A DNA stretch of 64,000 nucleotides, taken from positions 6,729 to 70,728 of the forward strand of contig DATHDS010000044.1 of assembly GCA_035318925.1 (NCBI GenBank). The letters run 5' to 3'. The notes under the pieces were generated by a model that saw only the letters and a program-made list of their open reading frames with translations, was not told the DNA's origin and ran no database searches. The first letter of the stretch is position 1; the number at the start of each line of letters is the position of its first letter. Origin of the DNA: VAXT01 sp035318925 (lineage in GTDB: Bacteria > Actinomycetota > Thermoleophilia > Gaiellales > Gaiellaceae). The position numbers were made by a program, and so were the translations under genes. Shown one piece after another: positions 33,344-40,657 of this stretch.

Positions 33344-36300
33344 TTACTCGCCTTCATGCACCGGCTCCGGGGCGAGTGGGAGCTCGAAGGCGAAGCTCGA
33401 GCCTCCGCCTTCGACCGAGTCGACCCAGATTCGACCGCCCATGGCGCTGACAAGGCCGCGCGCGATGAAGAGCCCGAGGCCGGCCCCTCCCGAGCCGCGC
33501 GAGCTCTCTGTCCGGTGGAACTTCGAGAAGATGCGCTCGCGCTCGGCCTCCGGGATCCCCTGGCCCTCGTCGACGATGCGCACCTCGACGCGGCCGCTGC
33601 GACGGTGGGCTTCGACGGTCACCGTGCCGCCGCCCGGCGAGAACTTGACCGCATTGTCGAGCAGGTTCGTCAAGACCTGGCTCAGCTTCTCGCGGTCGGC
33701 CGAGGCAGCCAGCGGCTCGTCGGGCAGCTGGAGCACGAACTTGTGCCCGTTCACGTCTGAGGTCTGCCGGACGCTCGTCACGACCTCGGAGACGACCGTG
33801 CGCAGATCGGTGGGCACGAGCTCGACCTGGAGGTCGCCGGCCTCGAGCCTGGCGACGCCAAGCAGCGTGTCGACGATCGAGGTCAGCCGCTGTGCCTCGG
33901 AGGCGATGTAGCCGAGGAAGGTCTGGCGCTCCTCCTCACCGAAGAGCACGTCGCGCCGCAGGAGGGTCTCGGCGAAGCCGTAGATCGACGTCAACGGCGC
34001 CCGGAGCTCGTGCGAGACGGTCGAGACGAAGTCCGACTTCATCTGCTCGACGATCCGCTCGGACGAGACGTCGCGGAAGGCAAAGATCCGCCCCGAGACC
34101 GCGTTGACCGGATCGCGCATCACGGCTTCCGTCAGCGACAGCCACGCCTCCTCGCCGCCGCGCTGCACCGAGACGAGCCGCTCGCCGTGCGCGCGGTCGT
34201 CGTCGGATGCGAGCTCTCGTTGCAGAACCTCGAACGGCGTCCGTCCAAGCGCAGCGGCCGAAGGCACCCCCGTGATCTGCTCTGCCGATTGGTTCCAGAG
34301 GACGACCTTGCCCTCGCGGTCGACGGCGACGATCCCGTCGGCGATGTTCGCGAGGATGGCGTAGCTGCGTTCTCGCTCCATCGCGACGCGCTGGTAGAGC
34401 TCGGCGTTCGACAGCACCGCCGACGCGTTCCCGGCCAGGGCGGCGAGCGCCTCGATCTCCTCCTCACGCCAGATTCGAGGGCGTTGCGAGTAGACCGCGA
34501 GCACGCCCTGAAAGCCGTCTTCGAGCCCGACGAGCGGGACCCCCAAGTACCCGGAATACCCCGCGGAGAGCACGGGGTCGTCGACGCTCAGGCGTCCGTC
34601 CTCGGCCGCATCCGCGAACGCGACGGGCACGCGTGACTGGACGATGTCTCCGGCCGGGCGAATGGTCGCCGGCAGCCGCAGTCCCAACGCGCTCGGCGCC
34701 GTCTCGCCGCCGATGGCGCTGACGACGAGCTCGTCGCCCTCGACGACCTGGATCGTGGAGGCGTCGGCGCCGAGCAGGGCAGGCGCCTGACCGGCGACCT
34801 CGTCCAGGATCGCGGCCGGGTCGAGCTCGGCCGCGAGCAGGCGCCCCATGCGCGCAAGCTGCTGGGAAAGCGCACGCGAAGTTCGTTCGCTCTCGTAGAG
34901 GTCGCTCCGCTCGAGCCCGCCGCGCGCCGCACCTGCAAGTCGGCGGCCGAGCTCGAAATCGTCGTCGCTGAACGAGCGCTGCTCCGCGAAGAAGACGACG
35001 ACGAGCCCGCCTTCCTCCCGGCGCGGGGGGTCGACGGGAATGGCGAGGAGCGAGCGGACACCGGCCAGGCGCCGCCAGTCACTGCCGAAGCGATCGTCGT
35101 CGTCGAGCGAAGACGCAGAGAGGAGCCTCCGTTCGCGCGCAGCGTCGTTGAGGACCGACGCGGGCTCGGGAACTCCGTCGACGAACGAGTGGGCGAGATC
35201 CTCCGGCAACCGGTACGACGCCGCGAGCCTGAGGGCGCGGGCCCCCGGCATCAGGACGGCCGTGAAGGAGCCGCCCAGCGCCTCGTTAGCAGCGTGTGCG
35301 ACCGCATCGAGGGTCGCGCCTTGCGAGAGGGGCTCCGCGAGCGCCGAAGCGATCTCGTAGAACCCTCGCTGCACGCGCGCCTGCCGGACGCTCTGCTCGA
35401 AGCTCGCCGCATTTCGGACTGCGAGCGAGGCTAGGCCCGCGAATGTCTCCAGGAGGTCGGAGTCGAGCTGGCCGAACTCACGGTCCGGGTTTCTCGTCGC
35501 AACCCCAAGCACTCCTCGGCGCTCGCCGGACCAGGTCATGGGAGCCGCGATCGCGCTCGCGAACCCCTCGTACGCCGGGTGCTGGACGGGCTCGTCGAAC
35601 CGGCCTTCGATCTCGCCGTCGGCCGGAAACTCGAAGTCCACGAGCTCGGGATCGAGCCTATAGACCGCCGCGCACCGGAGCGTCGAGCGCTCGGCATCGT
35701 AGAGGTAGCAGTCGGCGGCGTCGGCGTCGAGCAATTTGGTCACCTCGACGACGAGCCTCTCGAGCACGGTCTCGAGCCGCAGCTCGCTCGTGACGACCTG
35801 GGACGCGGTCAGCAACGCCGTTTGCTGCTCGAGGCGCTGCCTGTTCTCCTCCAGCAGTTGAGCCGCGTGAAAGGCGATCCCGATCTCACGGGACACGGCC
35901 TCGGCCAGCGAGACCTCTGCTTCGGGCCACGGACGCGGGTCGGGTCGGTGCAGCCCAAAGGCGCCAACCATCTGGTCGAAGACCATGATCGGAGTCGCGA
36001 GCACGGCCAGCGCGTCGAGGTCGAGCATGCCCTGAATCCCTCCGAGCTCTGGATCTTCTAGCCTGGGGTCGGTGCGCACGTCGGCGACGGCCACCGTCCG
36101 TAGTTCGCGCGCGGCGAGATTCGAGACCGGTAGCCGATCGTCGGCCGCCCCGATCGGGGCGGAGCCCTCCGCGTGCCACTCGGCGCGAATCGGCATCGGC
36201 CCGCCCGGCTGGCCGAGCCGCAGGAAGCAGCGCGTCACGCCCATGGCCCTGCCGGTCTCCTCGACGGCGACCCTGAGCACTGCATCCAGATCGAGCTCGG

Positions 36301-36970
36301 ACCGGACCTTGCGTCCGATCGACGCCACCAGCCGCTCTCGCTCGAGCGCCTCGCCGAGCGCGCTCGCCGAGCGGGCGCGATCGAAGGCGAGCGCAGTCTC
36401 CGCGCAGAGGGCCTGGAGCAGGGCGAGCTCCTCGCCGGTGAAGACCCTGCGCTCCCGGATCGTCGCGATCACGAGTACCGCCGTCACCGTTTCCTCCGAG
36501 ACGAGCGGCACGAAGACGGCGCTCTTCGCCCCCACCTTCTCGGCCAGCCGGCGATTGACCCGCGGCGAGCCGGCGGCGTCGTAGACGACAACCGGCCCGC
36601 CTTCGAATGCGGCGCTCGCGATCCCCGACGGCTCTTGCTCGAAGTCGAGGGCCACCTCTCGCCACCAGTCGGTGTCCCCGCTCTCGGCGAGCGCGAGCAA
36701 GCCGGTTGCGTGCTTGCCGTCGTCGCTGATGATGGCGAGGGCCGCGAAGTCGGCGCCGAGGAGCGAGGAGCATGCTTCGAGTAGCGTCAGCCCCACCGCA
36801 TGCTCGTCGCGGGCTCGGGCGAGCGCGCTCGAGAGCGAGGCGATTGCCGCCAGCTGCTTGTCCGCGCGAGGCGCAGGATCGATCCCGGAAGGGGCGACCG
36901 CACGCGGCGGATCTGACGTCGCTCGTCGGCTTCGTCGGAAGCGCATTGGCAAGCCAAATCTGCGGGTCAC
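33344..36970 (-). CDS. Large soluble sensor histidine kinase: five GAF, PAS, HisKA, HATPase
   Basis: A 1,208-residue kinase without membrane helices. Five GAF-like modules run from about residue 40 to 840 (ADFAALAIISDDG; TRCFLRLGQPG; DAADCYLYDAERS; SFTAVLMPGARAL; DASTIQVVEGDE), then a PAS domain (YAILANIADGIVAVDREGKV, LWNQSAEQITG), HisKA with phospho-His in STVSHELRAPLTSIYG, and HATPase N, G1 (IVDEGQGIP), F (FSKFHR) and G2 (GGAGLGLFIA) boxes. The GAFs could bind nucleotides, heme or other ligands; no bilin Cys is evident. The start is GTG 36970 or ATG 36946. Cotranscribed with the receiver gene. Confidence 0.92.
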   Translation of the reverse strand: MTRRFGLPMRFRRSRRATSDPPRAVAPSGIDPAPRADKQLAAIASLSSALARARDEHAVGLTLLEACSSLLGADFAALAIISDDGKHATGLLALAESGDTDWWREVALDFEQEPSGIASAAFEGGPVVVYDAAGSPRVNRRLAEKVGAKSAVFVPLVSEETVTAVLVIATIRERRVFTGEELALLQALCAETALAFDRARSASALGEALERERLVASIGRKVRSELDLDAVLRVAVEETGRAMGVTRCFLRLGQPGGPMPIRAEWHAEGSAPIGAADDRLPVSNLAARELRTVAVADVRTDPRLEDPELGGIQGMLDLDALAVLATPIMVFDQMVGAFGLHRPDPRPWPEAEVSLAEAVSREIGIAFHAAQLLEENRQRLEQQTALLTASQVVTSELRLETVLERLVVEVTKLLDADAADCYLYDAERSTLRCAAVYRLDPELVDFEFPADGEIEGRFDEPVQHPAYEGFASAIAAPMTWSGERRGVLGVATRNPDREFGQLDSDLLETFAGLASLAVRNAASFEQSVRQARVQRGFYEIASALAEPLSQGATLDAVAHAANEALGGSFTAVLMPGARALRLAASYRLPEDLAHSFVDGVPEPASVLNDAARERRLLSASSLDDDDRFGSDWRRLAGVRSLLAIPVDPPRREEGGLVVVFFAEQRSFSDDDFELGRRLAGAARGGLERSDLYESERTSRALSQQLARMGRLLAAELDPAAILDEVAGQAPALLGADASTIQVVEGDELVVSAIGGETAPSALGLRLPATIRPAGDIVQSRVPVAFADAAEDGRLSVDDPVLSAGYSGYLGVPLVGLEDGFQGVLAVYSQRPRIWREEEIEALAALAGNASAVLSNAELYQRVAMERERSYAILANIADGIVAVDREGKVVLWNQSAEQITGVPSAAALGRTPFEVLQRELASDDDRAHGERLVSVQRGGEEAWLSLTEAVMRDPVNAVSGRIFAFRDVSSERIVEQMKSDFVSTVSHELRAPLTSIYGFAETLLRRDVLFGEEERQTFLGYIASEAQRLTSIVDTLLGVARLEAGDLQVELVPTDLRTVVSEVVTSVRQTSDVNGHKFVLQLPDEPLAASADREKLSQVLTNLLDNAVKFSPGGGTVTVEAHRRSGRVEVRIVDEGQGIPEAERERIFSKFHRTESSRGSGGAGLGLFIARGLVSAMGGRIWVDSVEGGGSSFAFELPLAPEPVHEGE

Positions 36971-37045
36971 TGGGCGAGAGGCATTTTAGGTCGCAGTGCC
37001 GCTTCGCGCCAAGCATCGCGCGGGATAGAGAAACCGGTATACACC

Positions 37046-37074
37046 TTGAAAAGATAGGCCATCCGGCCTATTCA
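37046..37074 (+). promoter_or_regulatory. Predicted promoter with internal dyad
   Basis: TTGAAA (37046-37051), a 17-base spacer, and TATTCA (37069-37074) fit a sigma70-type promoter. The spacer contains ATAGGCC-ATCC-GGCCTAT (37054-37071), a 7-bp dyad overlapping the -10, a possible operator. It points at the RNA locus ending in the terminator at 37213. Confidence 0.6.
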
Positions 37075-37080
37075 CAAGCG

Positions 37081-37213
37081 CTGGCGAGGGGGTTACCTTC
37101 CTGGCACTGGGCGATGCGAACCGCGGTTTGTGCGTACCTGGCCACAAAAGAGCCGCGGTGAGCAATCTGGGAGGCCCGCCGCACTGACCCCCCGAGCGGC
37201 GGGCTTCCTTTTT
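37081..37213 (+). ncRNA. Candidate orphan small RNA, about 130 nt
   Basis: A stretch with no plausible protein frame lies between a promoter and an intrinsic terminator. It contains a hairpin with CCGCGGTTTGTG and CACAAA..CCGCGG arms (37121-37158, 4-base bulge) before the terminator hairpin, whose loop has six consecutive C residues (37188-37193). C-rich loops recall the actinobacterial 6C RNA, but only one of its two C-loops is seen, so I do not assign it. Alternatively it could be a leader/attenuator for ispH, which starts 237 bases after the terminator. The upstream part, 36971-37045, is the kinase promoter region. Confidence 0.55.
37174..37213 (+). terminator. Intrinsic terminator of the small RNA
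   Basis: A 9-bp stem (GCCCGCCGC at 37174-37182 and GCGGCGGGC at 37196-37204), a 13-base loop ACTGACCCCCCGA, and the T-run TTCCTTTTT (37205-37213). This is the clearest rho-independent terminator in the window. Confidence 0.85.
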
Positions 37214-37365
37214 CTCGGGCACTGACCGCTCCTCCGCTCCCGCGCGGCGGAGCCGCGCTCCGCGGAGGAGCTGCCGTCGCTCGCGGCACGGCGCTCTCCG
37301 GGGCCGTATTGCAATACTGTCCGCTCCGGCGCCGCACCGCGAGCGACGGCTCAGAGCCCGAGAAA
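37211..37365 (+). repeat. Three-way-junction element, copy G (divergent)
   Basis: P1: TTTCTCGGGCaCTGA (37211-37225) with TCAGaGCCCGAGAAA (37351-37365), 14 pairs and one A-A mismatch. P2: CTCCTCCGC/GCGGAGGAG around TCCCGCGCGGC-GGA-GCCGCGCTCC. P3: GCCGTCGCTCGCGG and CGGCGC with their complements, internal-loop strands GGGGCC and TGTCC, cap GTATT-GC-AATAC. Primary sequence of the stems differs from all other copies, but the architecture and about 155-bp length are the same. It begins in the T-run of the small-RNA terminator. Confidence 0.8.
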
Positions 37366-37449
37366 GCCGGCTCAGAGACGGCCGACGAAGACTGGGATCT
37401 GATGTTCGATCTCAACCTTCGACCGGAAGCTGACCAGGCCGGCGGTACG

Positions 37450-38421
37450 ATGGCTCTCATGGTGAAGCGCGTGCTTCTGGCGTCTCCGCGCGGCTACTGC
37501 GCCGGGGTCGAACGCGCTGTCGACACCGTCGACAAGCTCCTCGACCTGCACGGGCCGCCCGTGTACGTGCGCAAGCAGATCGTCCACAACGCGCACGTCG
37601 TGCGCGACCTCGAGGCGCGCGGCGCGATCTTCGTCGAGGACGAGCGCGAGGTGCCCGAAGGCGAGACCGTCGTGCTGTCGGCGCACGGCGTCGCGCCGGA
37701 GGTGTACCGCAACGCCGAGGCGCGCGGGCTGAACACGATCGACGCCACGTGCCCGCTCGTGACGAAGGTTCACGTCCAGGCGCGCCGCTACGCCGCCGAC
37801 GGTTACACGGTCCTGCTCATCGGACACGAGGGGCACGAGGAGGTCGTCGGCACCACAGGGGAGGCGCCGGACTCGACGATCCTCGTCCAGTCGGTCGCCG
37901 ACGCTGATGCTCTCGACCTGCCCGCCGATGTGAGGGTCGCGTACATCACGCAGACGACGCTCTCGGTCGACGAGACCGGCGAGATCATCACGGCGCTCCG
38001 CCGGCGCTTTCCGCAGATCTACGCGCCGAAGAAAGAGGACATCTGCTACGCGACCACCAACCGGCAGTGGGCCGTGAAAGACCTGCTGGGAGAGGTCGAC
38101 CTGCTCCTCGTGATCGGCTCGCGCAACTCGTCGAACTCGAACCGGCTCGTCGACGTTGCGCGCGCTCTCGGCGTGCAGGCCCATCTGATCGACGACGAGA
38201 CCGACATCGACGCCGCGTGGCTGGACGGCGTCGAGACGGTCGGCCTGACGTCGGGAGCCTCCGCGCCCGAGAAGCTCGTCGAGCGGGTCTGCGATTGGTT
38301 CAGCGCGCGCGGCGTGGACGACATCTCCGCGCACCGCGTCGTCAACGAGGACGTCGAGTTCCGCCTGCCGGTCGAGCTCCGGCGCGAGCTCGCGCTCGCA
38401 GAAGACCAGACCCAGAGTTAG
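37450..38421 (+). CDS. ispH: 4-hydroxy-3-methylbut-2-enyl diphosphate reductase
   Basis: A 323-residue iron-sulfur enzyme for the last MEP-pathway step, making IPP and DMAPP. Three cluster cysteines are visible: RGYCAGVERAV, DATCPLVTKVH and EDICYATTNRQ. Substrate His residues sit in VHNAHVVRDLE and LSAHGVAPEV, and the catalytic Glu lies in the VGTTGEAPD and QTTLSVDET region. The start is ATG 37450 or 37459; the open frame back to 37309 is repeat element and not coding. The stop overlaps the convergent gene's stop. Confidence 0.96.
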   Translation: MALMVKRVLLASPRGYCAGVERAVDTVDKLLDLHGPPVYVRKQIVHNAHVVRDLEARGAIFVEDEREVPEGETVVLSAHGVAPEVYRNAEARGLNTIDATCPLVTKVHVQARRYAADGYTVLLIGHEGHEEVVGTTGEAPDSTILVQSVADADALDLPADVRVAYITQTTLSVDETGEIITALRRRFPQIYAPKKEDICYATTNRQWAVKDLLGEVDLLLVIGSRNSSNSNRLVDVARALGVQAHLIDDETDIDAAWLDGVETVGLTSGASAPEKLVERVCDWFSARGVDDISAHRVVNEDVEFRLPVELRRELALAEDQTQS

Positions 38422-39842
38422 GGAGTCACTTTTCGGAGCTCTTGCTGGGCGCGGTAGCGACTCCAGTTCCACGTCCGCCAGTCCGAGCTCTGGCGCCGAG
38501 ACGCAAGCTCGGCGGCCAGCTGTTGGCGCAGCAAAGGATCCAGCGTCGGCAGCGCCTTAACGAGCTCCGGCGTCGCGTCGTCGCTCAGGTTCATCAGGTA
38601 CGGGAGGTCGAGCTTCGGCCGATTGAGGTTCGTCCGGGCAATGAGCGCATCCGGGTTCAGCACGTTCATGGCGAAGATGGCCGCGAAGCCGCTGACGAGA
38701 GCGCCGACGGCAAAGAGCTGACGGCGCCCGCGCAGGACCGTGACCGCAGCCCAGACGAAGACGACGGCCAGCCAGACCATCACCCCTGTCACGTAGAGCC
38801 GGAGCTCGGTCAGCCCGTACTGCCGCTGATAGAGCCGCATCCGCTCCAGCGCCGAGGCCATGACGACGAAGAGCAGAACGATCAGCGCCCCGGCCAGGAC
38901 GCGGAAGAGAACGTCCTGCCGGCCGCGATCGCGCCTGCGCAGCCAGTCCGCTAACAGCAGGAGCGGCAAGACGAGCGCAGCGACCGCGACGAGCTCGAAG
39001 AATCCGTGCCGCGCGTACTCCGCATACGTCAAGCCCGTCCGCGCCTCGACGAGTGACTGCCCGCCGAACAGGTAGCGGAGCTGAACGAGCACGAAGGCGA
39101 GAAAGAGCAGGTCGAGCAGCGCCAGGACGACGGTGAGCTCGGTCCCGCCGAGCGTGCTCTTCGGCTCGACGTCCAGCTCGAAGGGCTCGGGCTTGAAGAT
39201 GTACTCACGGAGGAAACCGGCGCTGACCCAGGCGAAGACGGCGACCAGCAGGACGTGGGTCAGGAGCTCATGGGCATTGGGGACGGCATCCGATACGTAG
39301 CCCTGGAAGACCGAGTCCGCCGCTACGAAGAGCGCACCGAAGAGCAGGAGCAGCGGTGTCGCCAGCATCAGCCCGCGACCGACCGCCACCGCCTGCTTGG
39401 CCTGCGGCCCCTTCGGCAGGTCCCGCCAGTCGATGTCCTGCTGCATCAGGGTGACCGCGCGCCCGGTCACGGCTGCGCCCGCGTGCTCGAGCCCGACGAT
39501 GTAATCCGCGAGGCCCGCACGGTGCACCGGTCGCGGCGTGCGCAGCGAGCCAAGCGCGAGCGCGACGACGAGCGCGAAGATGTCGAGCGAGACGAGCCAC
39601 GGCGAGTCGCGCCAGACGACGAGCCCGGCGAAAACGACGAGGACGGGCAGCATCCACCTACGGCCGCCGGTGAGCCGTGCGCGCTGCCAGCGGCAGACGG
39701 CAAGGAGCACGGCCACAACCGCTGTGATCCAGAGCAGGACGTTCAGCCCCAGCGGGGTCGCTCGCAACAACTCGTCGCCGAGAAGCCCCAGAAAGAGCGC
39801 CGACCCGAGTAGACCAAGGGCAAGCCTGGTCCGGCTGCTCAT
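38418..39842 (-). CDS. DUF4153/DUF4173-like polytopic membrane protein
   Basis: A 474-residue protein with 11-12 hydrophobic segments. Features typical of the DUF4173-type family: RGLMLATPLLLLFGALFVAA, DSVFQGY, GFLREYIF, and FGGQSLVEARTGLTYAEYAR-HGFFEL, followed by a tail with Asn/Asp/Pro (NPDALIARTNLNR) and SDWRTWNWSRYRA at the C-terminus. Function unknown. It ends tail to tail with ispH, sharing bases between the stops. Confidence 0.85.
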   Translation of the reverse strand: MSSRTRLALGLLGSALFLGLLGDELLRATPLGLNVLLWITAVVAVLLAVCRWQRARLTGGRRWMLPVLVVFAGLVVWRDSPWLVSLDIFALVVALALGSLRTPRPVHRAGLADYIVGLEHAGAAVTGRAVTLMQQDIDWRDLPKGPQAKQAVAVGRGLMLATPLLLLFGALFVAADSVFQGYVSDAVPNAHELLTHVLLVAVFAWVSAGFLREYIFKPEPFELDVEPKSTLGGTELTVVLALLDLLFLAFVLVQLRYLFGGQSLVEARTGLTYAEYARHGFFELVAVAALVLPLLLLADWLRRRDRGRQDVLFRVLAGALIVLLFVVMASALERMRLYQRQYGLTELRLYVTGVMVWLAVVFVWAAVTVLRGRRQLFAVGALVSGFAAIFAMNVLNPDALIARTNLNRPKLDLPYLMNLSDDATPELVKALPTLDPLLRQQLAAELASRRQSSDWRTWNWSRYRAQQELRKVTP

Positions 39843-39896
39843 CGCTCCCTATGAAAGCACGGGCACCGTGAGGGTGCGCCGGTCGTTACAGAACCG

Positions 39897-40067
39897 TTAC
39901 GTGGCCTCTTTCGCCTCGTCGTCGCGGCGCTCTTCGCCCGAGCGGCGGTCCTTGCCGGTGCGACGGTCGTCGCCCGCTCCCTCCGCCTCCTTCTTCTTGC
40001 GCCGCTCCTCCAACGCGCGCCGGTCCTCGCCCGAGCGGCGCTCGGGACCCGTGTAGCCGGCTTTCAT
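39897..40067 (-). CDS. Highly charged small repeat protein (56 aa)
   Basis: A 56-residue protein, MKAGYTGPERRSGEDRRALE, then a Lys/Glu stretch, then DDRRTGKDRRSGEERRDDE. The RR(S/T)G(E/K)(D/E)RR unit occurs three times. It is almost entirely charged and probably unstructured; such RRxGxDRR repeats are known as basic-acidic linker segments and may bind nucleic acid. No good ribosome binding site. The window between 39843 and 39896 shows nothing else. Too short for most gene callers. Confidence 0.5.
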   Translation of the reverse strand: MKAGYTGPERRSGEDRRALEERRKKKEAEGAGDDRRTGKDRRSGEERRDDEAKEAT

Positions 40068-40099
40068 GGGGCAATTCTGACGCGAGCGCGCGCCGGAAG

Positions 40100-40657
40100 C
40101 TAGGTCCGCGCCAACTCGGCGAAGCGGAAGCAGTCGACCACGTGGTCGTTGACGAGCCCTGTTGCCTGCATGAGGCCGTAGCAGACCGTCGGCCCGACGA
40201 AGCGGAAGCTACGTTTCTTCATGTCCTTGCTCATCGCACGCGACTCCGCCGTCTCGGCCGGGAGGTCGCCGAGCTTCCGCCAGTGGTTGACGATCGGGCT
40301 GCCGTCGACGAACCCCCAGAAGTAGTCGTCGAGGCTCTCGAGCTCGAGGACGCGCTGTGCGTTGTTGACGGTCGACTCGACCTTGAGCCGGTTCCGGACG
40401 ATCGCCGGATCGGCGAGCAGTCGTTCCACGTCACGCTTCGTGAAGCGCGCGACCCGCTCCGCGTCGAAGTTCGCAAATGCCTTCCGGTAGCCCTTGCGCT
40501 TGTGCAGGATCGTCGCCCACGAGAGCCCCGCCTGCGCGCCCTCGAGCGTCAGCATCTCGAACAGGTGCCGCTCGTCGTGCGACGGGACCCCCCACTCCTC
40601 GTCGTGGTAGGCGAGGTAGGCGGGATCGCCCTCGGGGGCCCACGCGCAGCGCTTCAC
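40100..40657 (-). CDS. tag: DNA-3-methyladenine glycosylase I
   Basis: A 185-residue base-excision repair glycosylase removing 3-methyladenine. The Tag family Zn site residues are present: Cys4 (MKRCAWAP), His18 (AYHDEEWGVP) and the C-terminal NDHVVDCFRF pair. EMLTLEGAQAGLSWATILHK carries the catalytic Glu. GTG start at 40657 overlaps the ileS stop (GTGA). The longer open frame on this strand is a shadow of ileS. Confidence 0.95.
   Translation of the reverse strand: MKRCAWAPEGDPAYLAYHDEEWGVPSHDERHLFEMLTLEGAQAGLSWATILHKRKGYRKAFANFDAERVARFTKRDVERLLADPAIVRNRLKVESTVNNAQRVLELESLDDYFWGFVDGSPIVNHWRKLGDLPAETAESRAMSKDMKKRSFRFVGPTVCYGLMQATGLVNDHVVDCFRFAELART

Noticed and set aside
37081..37213. Cobalamin or cyclic-di-GMP riboswitch before ispH
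   Set aside because: Conserved core motifs of these classes are not present; only generic hairpins and a terminator are seen.
37309..37449. N-terminal extension of ispH by 47 codons
   Set aside because: The extension lies in the folded repeat element G and has no similarity to IspH, which normally starts just before VKRVLLA.
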